Under the pieces are notes generated by a model. It was not told the origin of the DNA. It saw nothing but the letters and a program-made list of their open reading frames with translations, and did not search any database. Below are positions 38,590-48,475 of a stretch of DNA of 64,000 nucleotides, piece by piece (position 1 is the first letter of the stretch; each line of letters opens with the position of its first letter). Made by a program: the position numbers and the translations under genes. The stretch is from Balneolaceae bacterium (GTDB taxonomy: Bacteria; Bacteroidota; Rhodothermia; Balneolales; Balneolaceae). The stretch covers positions 123,351 to 187,350 of the forward strand of contig JAXHMM010000012.1 in assembly GCA_034521445.1 (NCBI GenBank), given 5' to 3'.

Positions 38590-40275
38590 ATGGGTCCAAC
38601 TGACATGCCTCCAACCAGGGCGCCACATGCAAGAGGGTCTGCGCACAGGGACTCACCGCGTGCGGTGCGCCACCTGGCGCTCCTGCTGCTGGTCCTCCTG
38701 CTGGCTTCCTGCGCCACCCCCACCGCGCCTACCGGAGGCGAGCGCGACCAGGAGGGACCCCGCGTGGTGGCCACGGAGCCGGAGACGGGCACCACCGGTT
38801 TTGAGGGACGCTCCATCACCTTCCGCTTTTCCGAATTCGTAAACCGCGGTTCCCTGGAGGGCGCCCTCACCCTGGAACCGGAGCTGGGCATGGCGCACAG
38901 CCTGGACTGGGGACGAAAGTCGGTGACTGTGGAGCTGGAGCACGACCTGCCCGACTCCACCACCCTTATTGTGAGCATCGGCACCGGACTGGCCGACATG
39001 AACGGAAACAGCATGGCCCAGCCGGTAAAAGTGGCCGTCTCTTCGGGAGCGCAGATCGACGAGGGCACCCTCACCGGGATCATCCGTGACGCCCGGACGG
39101 GAGCGAGGGACGCTGGTTTTCGCGTGCTGCTCTACCGCGAGCCGGTGGATTTCAGCGAGCCGGCAGTCTATTCGTCCGAGACCGACACCAGCGGGCGTTT
39201 CAGCTTCGCCTACCTTGGAACCGACAGCTACGTGCCGGTTTGGGTGGACGACCGTAACCGCAACAAAACCTGGGACCGCGGCACCGAGCGCGCGCAGCCC
39301 TTTTCCTCACCGTCGCTTCAGCTGGCGCGCGGCGCCTCCGATACCCTGGCCACCCTGTATGTCGCGGGGGCCGACACCTCGGCGCCGATCCTGCGTGGGG
39401 TGGGACTCTTCAGCCGGCAGCGGCTGCGGCTCCGCTTCAGCGAAAACGTGGCCCTGCGCGAACAAACTCGGATCACGGTGACTGATTCGACGGGGGCCGC
39501 CCTTGACGAGGGCTATGCCCTCTACGTCTCCTCGACCGATCCCTACGTGCTCTTTGCCCACAGCGTCCGTCCCCTGCACCCCGACTCATCCTACGGTATC
39601 CGCGTGCGCGGCATCTCCGACGAGGCCGGCAACGTGCGCGACAGCACTTTCATTCGCACCGGCGGCTCGGCGCAGGCCGACACCACCCGCCAGCGCGTGG
39701 TGGGCGCGCTGAACCTCGGCGGACTCTACCCGGACGAGCCGCTGACGGTGGTCTACGCGGCCCCCATTTCGGGCGCGGCCGTAGTCGATTCGGTAAAGAT
39801 CGTCCGCGGCACGGAGATGGTTCCCGGGCAGCCGCGCAGCAGCGCCGAACGCAACCGCCTGACCGTGCGTCCCGACGGCAGCTGGCAGGGAGGCGTGGAC
39901 TACGAATTCCGGGTATGGGATCCCGCTTCAGACTCTTATCGGCGCTACAGTCCCGAGATCTGGCAGCCGCGCGACATGGGCGGGCTCTACGTTGAGACGG
40001 CCGACACCTCCCTCGCGCGGCGGCACCGGCTGCGCCTATACAGCCCGGAGCGGGGCGTGGTGGCCGATACCACCTTCGGGCAAAGCATCGAACTGGAAGA
40101 CCTGCCGCCCCTGGAGTACCGAGTGGTGGTCTACCACGACCGCAACGGGGACGGGGAATGGGATCCGGGCACCGTGGAGCCCTACGCCGCGCCCGAACCC
40201 TATTTTATTCAGCAGGGGGTGCCCCTGCGCAGCGGTTTCGTCGGGGAGGTGACGGTGTCGTTCGGTCTGCGCTGA
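38590..40275 (+). CDS. Lipoprotein with Ig-like (Big_5/SbsA-type) domain
   Basis: About 561 residues from ATG 38590, with ATG 38605 as an alternative; an earlier in-frame GTG overlaps the previous gene and the promoter. The signal peptide ends in a lipobox (LLLASC), so it is a lipoprotein. The first Ig-like region contains TGFEGRSITFRFSEFVNRG, the pattern of SbsA/Big_5 domains. A carboxypeptidase-regulatory-like fold follows (GRFSFAYLGTDSYVPVWVDD), then more beta-rich repeats. The EF-hand-like DRNGDGEWDPGTVEP near the C-terminus may bind calcium. Proteins of this type are common and uncharacterised in Bacteroidota. Confidence 0.8.
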   Translation: MGPTDMPPTRAPHARGSAHRDSPRAVRHLALLLLVLLLASCATPTAPTGGERDQEGPRVVATEPETGTTGFEGRSITFRFSEFVNRGSLEGALTLEPELGMAHSLDWGRKSVTVELEHDLPDSTTLIVSIGTGLADMNGNSMAQPVKVAVSSGAQIDEGTLTGIIRDARTGARDAGFRVLLYREPVDFSEPAVYSSETDTSGRFSFAYLGTDSYVPVWVDDRNRNKTWDRGTERAQPFSSPSLQLARGASDTLATLYVAGADTSAPILRGVGLFSRQRLRLRFSENVALREQTRITVTDSTGAALDEGYALYVSSTDPYVLFAHSVRPLHPDSSYGIRVRGISDEAGNVRDSTFIRTGGSAQADTTRQRVVGALNLGGLYPDEPLTVVYAAPISGAAVVDSVKIVRGTEMVPGQPRSSAERNRLTVRPDGSWQGGVDYEFRVWDPASDSYRRYSPEIWQPRDMGGLYVETADTSLARRHRLRLYSPERGVVADTTFGQSIELEDLPPLEYRVVVYHDRNGDGEWDPGTVEPYAAPEPYFIQQGVPLRSGFVGEVTVSFGLR

Positions 40276-40318
40276 GTGTCCGCGTCCCCGCCGGCTCCAA
40301 AATGTGCCGCTTTTTCCT

Positions 40319-40326
40319 TATCTTTG
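40319..40326 (+). promoter_or_regulatory. Promoter -7 element, TATCTTTG
   Basis: Exact TAnnTTTG match 50 bases before the isobutyryl-CoA mutase start; identical to the element at 13328. Confidence 0.45.
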
Positions 40327-40375
40327 GCTTATAGCCTGAACTTCGCGAACCAGCCCGCATTCAACGCGTAAATCC

Positions 40376-43300
40376 ATGTCTGACGAGACCACCACGGCCC
40401 CCTCCAGAGAGCAGAACAACAAGGCCGCCGACCGGTCGGACGAAGACCGTCCCCGGGAACCCTACGAGGCCACGAATAACATTCGCTTTGTGACGGCCGC
40501 CAGCCTGTTCGACGGGCACGACGCCAGCATCAACATCATGCGGCGTATCTTGCAGAGCAGCGGCGCGGAGGTCATACACCTGGGACACAACCGTTCGGTT
40601 CGCGAGATTGTGGAGTGCGCCATCCAGGAAGACGTGCAGGGCATTGCCGTGAGCTCCTACCAGGGCGGGCATATGGAGTATTTTACCTATATGGTGGACC
40701 TGCTGGAGGAGTTGGGCGCCTCCCACATCAAGGTGTTCGGCGGGGGAGGGGGCGTGATCGTGCAGGATGAGATCGACGAGCTGCACGACTACGGCGTGAC
40801 CCGCATCTTTTCGGTGGAGGACGGCAGCACCATGGGGCTGCAGGGAATGATCAACCACATGCTGGAGCAGTGCGACTTCGACACCACCGAAGTGGAGGAG
40901 GTGAACCCGCAGAAAATCCTGCAGCGCGACACCGTCACACTGGCGCGCTGCATCACGGCCCTGGAAAACGACCGCAGCGATATACTTCGCCTGGAGGACG
41001 ACGGCCTGGTCGACGGAAAGGGCAATCGCATCGAGTCGCGCAAAAACGGCCATCCCATCCCCCTGATCGGCATTACGGGCACCGGGGGCGCCGGCAAGAG
41101 TTCTCTCACCGACGAGCTGGTACGGCGTTTTCTGATGGAATTTGATGACCTGAACATCGGCATCATCTCCATCGACCCCTCCAAGGTGCGTACCGGCGGG
41201 GCGCTGCTGGGCGACCGCATCCGCATGAACAGTCTCGACCCCGAACGGGTCTATATGCGCAGCCTGGCCACCCGCGCCACCAACCGCACCACCAGCCGTG
41301 CCGTGAAGGGGGCCATCGAGGTCTGCCGCACGGCCGGATTCGACCTGGTGATTATCGAGACCAGCGGCATCGGGCAGAGCGACACCGAGATCGTGGATGT
41401 CTGCGACCTTCCCCTCTACGTGATGACCAGCGAGTACGGGGCCGCCACGCAGCTTGAGAAGATCAACATGCTCGACCTGGCCGAGATGGTGGTGCTGAAC
41501 AAGTTCGAGAAAAAGGGATCGCAGGACGCCCTGCGCGACGTGCGCAAGCAGATGAAGCGCAACCGCGGGGCATGGGACCTGAAGGCCGAACAGATGCCGG
41601 TCTATCCCACCATCGCCGCCCAGTTCAACGACGAGGGCGTGAATCGACTGTTCAAGGCGCTGGTGGACCGCATCAACGAGCGCTACAGCCTCAGCTGGGA
41701 GACCGCCCTCCACACCCGTCCCGAGCCCGCCGAGGACATCCAGGGACAGTCCATTATTCCCGGCAAGCGCGTGCGGTACCTCTCCGAGATCTCCGAAACG
41801 CTCCGCGACTACCACGCCTGGGCCGAAGAGCAGGCCGAAATTGCGGCGAAGCTGGAGCAGGTCACCGGCACCCGTGAGCAGGTGCAGGAATGGGATCCGG
41901 ACGGCCGCGAGGCATTTACAGACAAGCTGGAGGAGATGCGCGATCACTGGCGCAGCCGGCTGGACCGCCGCTGCCGCAAGATCCTGGAGGACTGGGATGA
42001 GCTCTACGAGCGCTACCGCCGGGAGACGGTGGAGGTGCAGGTGCGCGACCGCACCTTCGAGAACGAAATGTACCGCGAATCGCTCAGCGGCACGAAGATT
42101 CCACGCGTGGCCCTGCCCAAAACCGAGCGGCTCGACGAGCGCCTTACATTCGCCCTCAAGGAGAACCTGCCGGGCTATTACCCCTTCACTGCAGGCGTCT
42201 TCCATTTCAAGAGGGAGGGCGAGGACCCCACCCGCATGTTCGCCGGGGAGGGCACCCCCGAGCGGACCAACAAGCGGTTTCACTACCTGAGCGAGGGCAT
42301 GCCGGCGGCCCGCCTGTCTACGGCCTTCGACTCGGTGACCCTCTACGGGGAGGACCCCGACCACCGGCCCGACATCTACGGCAAGGTGGGCAACTCGGGC
42401 GTGAGCATATGCACGCTGGACGACATGAAGAAGCTCTATTCGGGTTTCGAGCTTACCTCCCCCAAGACCTCCGTTTCCATGACCATCAACGGCCCTGCGC
42501 CGATGATCCTGGCTATGTTCATGAATACGGCCATCGACCAGGAGGTGGAGCGCCACCTGAGAGAGGAGGGCCAATGGGAGCAGGCCCAAAAGAATATCGA
42601 AAAGCACTTTGAGGAGCGCGGGACCGAACCGCCCTCCTACCACAGCGATCTGCCCGCTATCAGCGACGGTTTCGGGCTGGGACTTCTGGGCATTTCCGGT
42701 GACAGGCTGGTGGATGCCGAGACCTATGAAAAAATCAAGGAGAGAACCCTTAAGGTCGTGCGCGGCACGGTACAGGCCGATATACTGAAGGAGGACCAGG
42801 CCCAGAATACCTGCATCTTTTCCACGGAGTTTGCCCTCAAGATGATGGGCGACATCCAGGAGTATTTCACCGAACAGGAGGTGCGGAACTACTATTCGGT
42901 CTCCATCTCCGGCTACCACATCGCCGAGGCGGGAGCCAACCCCGTCACCCAGGCGGCTTTCACCCTGGCCAACGGATTCACTTACGTGGAGTATTACCTG
43001 TCACGGGGCTTGGATATCGACGAATTTGCCCATAACCTCTCCTTCTTTTTCAGCAACGGCCTCGACCCGGAGTATGCCGTCATAGGGCGTGTGGCCCGGC
43101 GCATCTGGGCTGTGGCCATGCGCGAGAAGTACGGGGCCAACGAGCGCTCCCAGAAGCTGAAATACCATATCCAGACCAGCGGACGCTCCCTGCACGCCAA
43201 GGAGATCCAGTTCAACGACATCCGCACCACGCTGCAGGCGCTGCTGGCGATCTACGATAACTGCAACTCTCTGCACACCAATGCCTACGACGAGGCGATC

Positions 43301-43873
43301 ACGACACCCACGGAGGAGTCGGTGCGACGCGCCCTGGCCATACAGCTCATCATCAACAAGGAGATGGGCACGGCCATGAACGAAAACATCAACCAGGGCT
43401 CCTATTTCATCGAGGAGCTGACCGACCTGGTGGAGGAGGCCATCCTGAGCGAATTCGACCGCCTGACCGAACGGGGCGGCGTGCTGGGCGCCATGGAGAA
43501 CATGTATCAGCGCGGCAAGATTCAGGACGAGAGCCTGCACTACGAGTCCCTCAAGCACAGCGGAGAGAAACCTATCGTCGGCGTGAACACCTTTCTGAAG
43601 GAGGACGAAGAGGAGGGGGACGACGGGCAGGAGAAGAAGGTGGACCTGATCCGGTCGACCACCGAAGAGAAGGAGCAGCAGATTGCCAGCCTGGAGGCAT
43701 TTTGGAACCGAAACGAGCCGGATTCGAAGACGGCCCTCAAAAGCCTGAAGGAGACCGCCCGTCAGGGTGGCAACATCTTCGAAGAGCTTATGGAGACCGT
43801 CAAGGTGGCGTCACTGGGACAGATATCGGAAGCCCTCTATGAGGTGGGCGGGCAGTACCGGCGGAATATGTAA
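40376..43873 (+). CDS. icmF: Fused isobutyryl-CoA mutase (IcmF) with built-in GTPase chaperone
   Basis: 1165 residues in three parts. The B12-binding domain (about 35-165) has [13 protein letters not shown], with the histidine that ligates cobalamin. The MeaB-like GTPase (about 215-450) has Walker [10 protein letters not shown] at about 235-243, [10 protein letters not shown] and [10 protein letters not shown]. The mutase TIM barrel fills the rest (for example [19 protein letters not shown] and [17 protein letters not shown]). It interconverts isobutyryl-CoA and n-butyryl-CoA and keeps its own cofactor loaded, linking valine and butyrate metabolism. It is transcribed alone; the toxin-antitoxin genes follow with their own operator. 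Confidence 0.94.
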   Translation: MSDETTTAPSREQNNKAADRSDEDRPREPYEATNNIRFVTAASLFDGHDASINIMRRILQSSGAEVIHLGHNRSVREIVECAIQEDVQGIAVSSYQGGHMEYFTYMVDLLEELGASHIKVFGGGGGVIVQDEIDELHDYGVTRIFSVEDGSTMGLQGMINHMLEQCDFDTTEVEEVNPQKILQRDTVTLARCITALENDRSDILRLEDDGLVDGKGNRIESRKNGHPIPLIGITGTGGAGKSSLTDELVRRFLMEFDDLNIGIISIDPSKVRTGGALLGDRIRMNSLDPERVYMRSLATRATNRTTSRAVKGAIEVCRTAGFDLVIIETSGIGQSDTEIVDVCDLPLYVMTSEYGAATQLEKINMLDLAEMVVLNKFEKKGSQDALRDVRKQMKRNRGAWDLKAEQMPVYPTIAAQFNDEGVNRLFKALVDRINERYSLSWETALHTRPEPAEDIQGQSIIPGKRVRYLSEISETLRDYHAWAEEQAEIAAKLEQVTGTREQVQEWDPDGREAFTDKLEEMRDHWRSRLDRRCRKILEDWDELYERYRRETVEVQVRDRTFENEMYRESLSGTKIPRVALPKTERLDERLTFALKENLPGYYPFTAGVFHFKREGEDPTRMFAGEGTPERTNKRFHYLSEGMPAARLSTAFDSVTLYGEDPDHRPDIYGKVGNSGVSICTLDDMKKLYSGFELTSPKTSVSMTINGPAPMILAMFMNTAIDQEVERHLREEGQWEQAQKNIEKHFEERGTEPPSYHSDLPAISDGFGLGLLGISGDRLVDAETYEKIKERTLKVVRGTVQADILKEDQAQNTCIFSTEFALKMMGDIQEYFTEQEVRNYYSVSISGYHIAEAGANPVTQAAFTLANGFTYVEYYLSRGLDIDEFAHNLSFFFSNGLDPEYAVIGRVARRIWAVAMREKYGANERSQKLKYHIQTSGRSLHAKEIQFNDIRTTLQALLAIYDNCNSLHTNAYDEAITTPTEESVRRALAIQLIINKEMGTAMNENINQGSYFIEELTDLVEEAILSEFDRLTERGGVLGAMENMYQRGKIQDESLHYESLKHSGEKPIVGVNTFLKEDEEEGDDGQEKKVDLIRSTTEEKEQQIASLEAFWNRNEPDSKTALKSLKETARQGGNIFEELMETVKVASLGQISEALYEVGGQYRRNM

Positions 43874-43903
43874 ACCCGTATTTTATTTGTACTTGACGGG
43901 AAC

Positions 43904-43938
43904 CTTGACGTATATTAAAGAAAAAATCATACGTCAAG
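43904..43938 (+). promoter_or_regulatory. Inverted-repeat operator in front of the antitoxin gene
   Basis: CTTGACGTAT (43904-43913) and ATACGTCAAG (43929-43938) form a perfect 10-base inverted repeat separated by 15 bases. A third half-site, CTTGACG, is at 43892-43898. The right arm ends four bases before the antitoxin ATG. This is the expected place and form of an autoregulatory site for a ribbon-helix-helix antitoxin. Confidence 0.65.
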
Positions 43939-43941
43939 CTT

Positions 43942-44187
43942 ATGAAAAGCAAGTTGACGCTCCGAATGGAAGATTCGTTGATCAAGCGGGCGAAAAAGCG
44001 TGCCGCGGAGAGGGGAACTTCCGTTTCACAGATGGTAGCCGATTATTTCGCACTTATTGAATCCAAGTCTTCGCCGGGAAAATCGGATCTACCCCCCGTA
44101 ACTTCTTCGTTTGCCGGAATTCTTAAAGACACGGAATTGGGAGAGGATGATTACAGAAGCCATCTCGAAGAGAAATACCTCAAATGA
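43942..44187 (+). CDS. DUF6364/ribbon-helix-helix antitoxin
   Basis: 81 residues. The N-terminal strand and two helices (KLTLRMEDSLIKRAKKRAAE, then RGTSVSQMVADYF) are a ribbon-helix-helix DNA-binding unit; the C-terminal part (TELGEDDYRSHLEEKYLK) would wrap the toxin. It overlaps the next frame by ATGA, the usual toxin-antitoxin coupling. A palindromic operator stands just upstream. It appears intact even though its partner toxin is not. Confidence 0.82.
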   Translation: MKSKLTLRMEDSLIKRAKKRAAERGTSVSQMVADYFALIESKSSPGKSDLPPVTSSFAGILKDTELGEDDYRSHLEEKYLK

Positions 44188-44317
44188 AGATTCTCTTCGA
44201 TACGAATGTGTTCCTGGATGTTTTTCTAAAGCGGACGGATTTATCAAGGCCGACATCCCGGTATATGGCCCGGAAGATTTGTTGATAGCCATTGAGGCCC
44301 TGGAGAAGGGAGATTAA
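44184..44317 (+). pseudogene. Internally deleted PIN-domain (VapC-type) toxin remnant
   Basis: The first codons read MKILFDTNVFLDVF, the classic start of a PIN toxin with the first catalytic aspartate. The end of a PIN protein follows almost at once in a different frame (ADIPVYGPEDLLIAIEAL, stop at 44317). A full toxin needs about 400 bases; only 134 remain, so about two thirds of the gene, including the later catalytic acids, is lost, with a change of frame at the junction near 44220. The first frame stops after 33 residues. The product cannot be an active nuclease. Confidence 0.75.
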
Positions 44318-44369
44318 TCCCGGTATTCTACGTTCCAGGTCATCCGCTGTCGCGGTTTATGCGGTTGGT

Positions 44370-45266
44370 CTAAAAGGAGAGATCCGCCACCACCGGCAGG
44401 TGGTCCGAGGGGTAGCGCCGGTCGCGGTAGGTGCTCAGAATGGCGTGCGAGCGTACGGTGACTTCCCCGTTTACGAAGATGTAGTCGATGCGCCGTGGAT
44501 TTTCCGAGCCTCCAACCTCAAAACCCTCGAAGGTGAAGAGGGGACCCACGTGCGGCGTTTCGCTCTCCGTGAAGGCATCCCGCAGCCCGCCTCCGGTAAG
44601 CCGGTCGTAGGGCTCGCTGTCGGGTGTGGCGTTAAAATCGCCCGTCACCACGGCCGGAAGTCCTTCCGGGCCGGCCATCCGCTCCACCGTTTCGGCGATC
44701 AGGCGGGCGCTCCCGGCCCGGGCGGTGTCTCCCCGGTGGTCAAAGTGGGTGTTGAACACCATGATGCGGCGCCCGCTCTCCCGTTCGCGAAAGGTGCCGA
44801 AGGTCAGGATGCGGGGCAGGGCCGCGTCCCACCCGCGGCTGCCCGTTACGCCCGGCGTGAGGGAGAGCCAGAGAGTGCTGTCGCTGTCCTCTACCAGCTC
44901 AAAACGCGTGGAGTCGTAGAGAATGGCCGAATACTCACCGGCCTGTTCGCCGTCGTCGCGTCCCACCCCGATCCATGCCATCTCGGGGAGCTCCCCGTCG
45001 AGCCAGGCAAGCTGATGATGCAGGGCCTCCTGAACGCCCAGAAAGTGCGGTTCGTGGAGGCGGATCAGTCCCACAAGACGATCTCTGCGAAGCTCCCACC
45101 GGTTCACGCCGTCTCCGGGATTGTCGTAGCGAATGTTATAACTCATCAGGCGTGCCGGGACCTCCCCGTCAGGTGGTCCGGTTGCGCAGGAGGCGAGCAG
45201 CAGGGCAGCCAGGCAGATTCCGCCCAGGGTGAGGCAGCAGCGGGGGATGCGGAAGGGGAGACCCAC
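44370..45266 (-). CDS. Endonuclease/exonuclease/phosphatase family lipoprotein
   Basis: 298 residues. The signal peptide ends with a lipobox (ALLLASC), so the protein is anchored outside the cytoplasm. The EEP-fold motifs are MSYNIRYDN, GVQEAL, VFNTHFDHRGD, VTGDFNATPDSEPYD, PRRIDYIF and YPSDHLPVVADL, giving the metal ligands and catalytic histidines. The closest group is secreted hydrolases that act on sugar- or lipid-phosphates rather than DNA; the substrate is not known. A membrane protein gene lies immediately upstream on the same strand (two-base gap). Confidence 0.87.
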   Translation of the reverse strand: MGLPFRIPRCCLTLGGICLAALLLASCATGPPDGEVPARLMSYNIRYDNPGDGVNRWELRRDRLVGLIRLHEPHFLGVQEALHHQLAWLDGELPEMAWIGVGRDDGEQAGEYSAILYDSTRFELVEDSDSTLWLSLTPGVTGSRGWDAALPRILTFGTFRERESGRRIMVFNTHFDHRGDTARAGSARLIAETVERMAGPEGLPAVVTGDFNATPDSEPYDRLTGGGLRDAFTESETPHVGPLFTFEGFEVGGSENPRRIDYIFVNGEVTVRSHAILSTYRDRRYPSDHLPVVADLSF

Positions 45267-45268
45267 GC

Positions 45269-45649
45269 TCAGGCCCGGATGTCGATCTCACGGGGGGCGT
45301 GAGCGCGCGGGACGTCGTTCATGGAGTCCCCGGCCGGGCAGCGGTCACGCACGAAGTTGAAAAGCGCAAGGGTGGTGAAGGCCCAAAGAGCGGCGTGCAG
45401 GGGAAAGGGGATGAAACTTACCCCGAAGAGCAGAAACATGCCGCCCATGCAGCCGGCGGTCAGGATCAGCTCCTGCTTGAAATCGTCGGATTGGAAACGG
45501 ATCTGCATGATCAGCAGGCCGCTGGTCACGTAGAAAATAAGCAGCACCATCCGTCCCGCCCGCTCCAGAGTGTTAAGATCGCCCCCGAAGCTGTCGATAA
45601 AAAATAGGCAGGCGAGCAGACTGATGAGTCCTGACAGTAATTTTTTCAT
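45269..45649 (-). CDS. Small membrane protein of unknown function
   Basis: 126 residues, not recognised. Three or four hydrophobic segments (about 3-22, 33-49, 60-80 and 82-100) and a C-terminal soluble tail rich in Asp and Arg. The first segment may be an uncleaved signal (MKKLLSGLISLLACLFFIDS). It lies directly upstream of the EEP lipoprotein gene and is probably co-transcribed with it. Confidence 0.68.
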   Translation of the reverse strand: MKKLLSGLISLLACLFFIDSFGGDLNTLERAGRMVLLIFYVTSGLLIMQIRFQSDDFKQELILTAGCMGGMFLLFGVSFIPFPLHAALWAFTTLALFNFVRDRCPAGDSMNDVPRAHAPREIDIRA

Positions 45650-45879
45650 AGGAACCTCCGTACCCGTAACGGGAGATGGAGGCCTGCTACGCGCGTGCAG
45701 CGCAAGACCTTCGCAGATCTGTATGTTGGCTCACATACCCGTAGCAAGCCATTGAAGCACGATGCTTCGACCCCAAATAAAGGAGATTGCCCTAGATGCG
45801 CAATTAGATTTTAGTTAAGTACCATAAAAAAATCTAATTATTGACCCACCATAGGGCCTCATAAGGGCGATGGGACGGT
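45650..45879. other. 230-base intergenic region with two hairpins, no gene seen
   Basis: Contains GAAGCACGATGCTTC (a short perfect hairpin near 45756-45770) and an AT-rich stem TTAGATTTT/AAAATCTAA at about 45806-45838. It separates two minus-strand genes. No tRNA, riboswitch or coding frame was recognised. It may be the leader of the small membrane protein or the 3' region of the MFS gene. Confidence 0.45.
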
Positions 45880-47346
45880 TCAGGCCGCATCTCTGCGCCT
45901 GTCGCGGTACCAGATGCCTCCAAAGATGAGCATGAGGACCAGCGATACCGGCGCAACCCAGCGGAAGGACATGCGTCCCCCGTAGTTATCGGCACGACCC
46001 AGGATTTCTTGAGCCCGGGACACCGTGGGATTGTCCACGCCCGTACTGACAATGGCGCGCAGGGCGTTGGCGGTTTCCAGGGGAGGGAGCTCCTGCGTGT
46101 TCTCGTCTATGCCCGCCAGGGCTTGCCCGGCCAGGTCCACCGCGTTCTGAATATCGTACTCGGTAATACCCTGGCGAAGGGCGAGGGAAGGAAATTCATC
46201 CACGGTCTGCTGCATCACGGCGCGCGTCTCCTGGAAGGGCATGCGGTCGGGAGCGTAGCTGTCTGCGATATCACCCATCAGGGGAGCGGTGACGAGTCCC
46301 ACCACGGCCATGCCCATGCCGCCCATCAGTCCAAGTCCCAGCGCTCCCGTTCGGGGCACGCGTTCATTGACAAATCCAAGCATGGTGGGCCAGAAGTAGG
46401 TGACGCCCACGGCGAAGACGGTGGCTGAGAGGAAGGCCATAAGCGCGGTTTCGGCATAGCTGAGCCAGTAGAGGCCTATGCCCGACACCACCGAGGAAAA
46501 GAAGAGAATGCCGATGGGCGAGAGGCGGGTGACCGTATTTTTAGCGAAATAGCGCAGCACGGCCATCAGCCCGCTGATCCAGACGAGCACCAGAATGCCC
46601 GGTATGCCGCCCGCTTGCAGTACGGCTGGCACCCATCGGTTGGGTCCAAGTTCAATAGACGCCGTCAGTGCCATGCAGAAGAGCATGAGCAGAAAGATGG
46701 GGGAGGTAAAGGTGGCCTTGAACATCTCGCCCATGGATACGCCCGACTGCACCCCCTCGGTGTCGGGAAAGAGTCGGAAGAGCAGCATGTAGCCGTAGAC
46801 GGCGGTGGGTACCAGGATGAGGGCCAGCTTCAGTTCCCAGGACCCTATACCCAGCTGGGTAAGAGCGTAGGCGGCGAGTCCCCCGATCACCGCCCCGCCT
46901 GGAAACCAGACATGGAACTGGTTCAGCTTGACCGTCTTGTCGTCGGGGTAGAGGGTGGCTACCAGCGGATTGCAGGCGGCCTCCACCAGCCCGTTGCCCA
47001 TGGCAATGATGAGCGCCCCGGCGAAGAGCATGGTGAAGCCGGTGGCGAAGATCATGACCGCCACACCCGCCACATGTCCCAGGAAGGCAAGCCGCACCAG
47101 AAATCGCATGCCCAGATTGTCGCAGAGAGGGGCGAAAATGATGTTGGAGACGGCGAAACCCCAGAGGGCGGCGCCGCCGATGTAGCCCACCTGCAGGTTG
47201 GTGAGGACAAATTCCTCCTTGAGGGCGCCCATAACGTCGCCCACTGTGGCAAAGGCTACCGAGGTGGCGATCAGCGCGATACAGCTTCCTATGAATAGAC
47301 TTCTGCGGTCGACATCCTCGTTGCCTACGTGCTGTCTGGTGGCCAT
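45880..47346 (-). CDS. MFS transporter with long pre-terminal soluble loop
   Basis: 488 residues. Eleven or more membrane segments; the N-terminal half has GYIGGAALWGFAVSNIIFAP and GNGLVEAACNPLVATLYP, and FHVWFPGGAVIGG, typical of the sugar/fucose permease branch. A soluble loop of about 90 residues (about 370-460, from SYAPDRMPFQETRAVM to GRADNYGG) precedes the last helix, which is unusual for MFS proteins. It is divergent from the TIM-barrel isomerase gene of the sugar cluster, so it is likely to carry a sugar for that pathway. The exact substrate is unknown. Confidence 0.83.
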   Translation of the reverse strand: MATRQHVGNEDVDRRSLFIGSCIALIATSVAFATVGDVMGALKEEFVLTNLQVGYIGGAALWGFAVSNIIFAPLCDNLGMRFLVRLAFLGHVAGVAVMIFATGFTMLFAGALIIAMGNGLVEAACNPLVATLYPDDKTVKLNQFHVWFPGGAVIGGLAAYALTQLGIGSWELKLALILVPTAVYGYMLLFRLFPDTEGVQSGVSMGEMFKATFTSPIFLLMLFCMALTASIELGPNRWVPAVLQAGGIPGILVLVWISGLMAVLRYFAKNTVTRLSPIGILFFSSVVSGIGLYWLSYAETALMAFLSATVFAVGVTYFWPTMLGFVNERVPRTGALGLGLMGGMGMAVVGLVTAPLMGDIADSYAPDRMPFQETRAVMQQTVDEFPSLALRQGITEYDIQNAVDLAGQALAGIDENTQELPPLETANALRAIVSTGVDNPTVSRAQEILGRADNYGGRMSFRWVAPVSLVLMLIFGGIWYRDRRRDAA

Positions 47347-47506
47347 GCCTAATGCTTTAGATTATTAGTTCAATCGAGAAAAAAAGAACACAAAGTAACG
47401 GTACTTGTCAACTGCGCCCCATTTATTTAACATTTTAACATTTAAGGTGCCGGAAAGTGGTCGGTAAGGGTGGAATTCTGCATGATTAATTTATTTATTG
47501 CGGAGG

Positions 47507-48475
47507 ATGTCCACAGAGAACCAAGCAACATTGAAAGATCTCACCTCCCCCGGCCGCCCCATAAGCCGCAGGAATTTTATCTCGGCTCTGGGGTGGACGC
47601 TGGCCGGCGCCATGCTGACGCCTGCGTCCGCCTGCACGCCTGCTGCCCGCGAGCCCTTCTTTTCCATTTCCCTGGCCCAATGGTCGCTGCACCGCATGCT
47701 GCGATCCGGGGAGCTGGACAACCTGGCCTTTCCCGCCTACGCCCGCGAGAAGTTCGGCATTGACGCCGTGGAATATGTGAACCAGTTTTTTATCGACCGC
47801 GCGGAAGACATGGACTACCTCTCGGAGCTCCGCACCCGGGCCGGAGACGCCGGAGTCTCCAGCCAACTCATCATGTGTGATCTGGAGGGCCCGCTGGCCC
47901 ATACCGATCCGGATGAGCGGCGGACCGCCGTCGAGAACCACTACAAATGGGTGGATGCGGCCGCCTACCTGGGCTGCCATTCCATACGGGTGAATGCCGC
48001 CGGGAACGGCAGCCGACAGGCTGTGGCCGACGCCGCCGTACAGGGACTCGGCGCCCTCACCGAATACGCCGCGGGGGCGAACATTAACGTGCTGGTGGAG
48101 AACCACGGGGGCTGGTCGTCCGACGGGGCCTGGCTGGCCGGGGTGATGGAGCAGGTAGGCCATCCCCGCTGCGGCACCCTCCCCGACTTCGGCAACTTTC
48201 GCATCAGCGCCGAAGAGCGTTACGACCGTTACCGGGGGGTGGAGGAGCTCATGCCCTACGCCCGCGCGGTAAGCGCCAAGAGTTACGACTTTGACGAGGA
48301 AGGCAACGAAACCACCATCGACTACCCGCGCATGCTGCGCATCATCCGCGATGCGGGCTACACCGGCCATATCGGCATCGAATACGAGGGGAGCAGGCTG
48401 AGTGAGACCGAGGGTATACGGGCCACCAAACAGCTTCTTATTAACGCAGAACAAGCCATAGGCGAGGAAGATTAG
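47507..48475 (+). CDS. Sugar phosphate isomerase/epimerase family TIM-barrel protein, exported
   Basis: 322 residues from ATG 47507 (an in-frame TTG at 47498 is possible). A Tat-type leader [20 protein letters not shown] is followed by cysteine and a barrel domain of the AP_endonuc_2/xylose isomerase-like type. Putative metal-binding acids are in [15 protein letters not shown] and HIGIEYEG. The protein would act outside the cytoplasm. The next gene, a GMC oxidoreductase, starts immediately after its stop (TAGATG), so they form an operon. In related sugar clusters such proteins isomerise or epimerise keto-sugars. Confidence 0.82.
   Translation: MSTENQATLKDLTSPGRPISRRNFISALGWTLAGAMLTPASACTPAAREPFFSISLAQWSLHRMLRSGELDNLAFPAYAREKFGIDAVEYVNQFFIDRAEDMDYLSELRTRAGDAGVSSQLIMCDLEGPLAHTDPDERRTAVENHYKWVDAAAYLGCHSIRVNAAGNGSRQAVADAAVQGLGALTEYAAGANINVLVENHGGWSSDGAWLAGVMEQVGHPRCGTLPDFGNFRISAEERYDRYRGVEELMPYARAVSAKSYDFDEEGNETTIDYPRMLRIIRDAGYTGHIGIEYEGSRLSETEGIRATKQLLINAEQAIGEED

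Noticed and set aside
40361..42919. Long open frame of 852 codons antisense to the isobutyryl-CoA mutase gene
   Set aside because: Its composition is a mirror of the IcmF codons in GC-rich DNA, and no protein motif is visible.
45806..45838. AT-rich inverted repeat as an intrinsic terminator
   Set aside because: The stem is AT only and the loop is long, so a stable terminator is unlikely.
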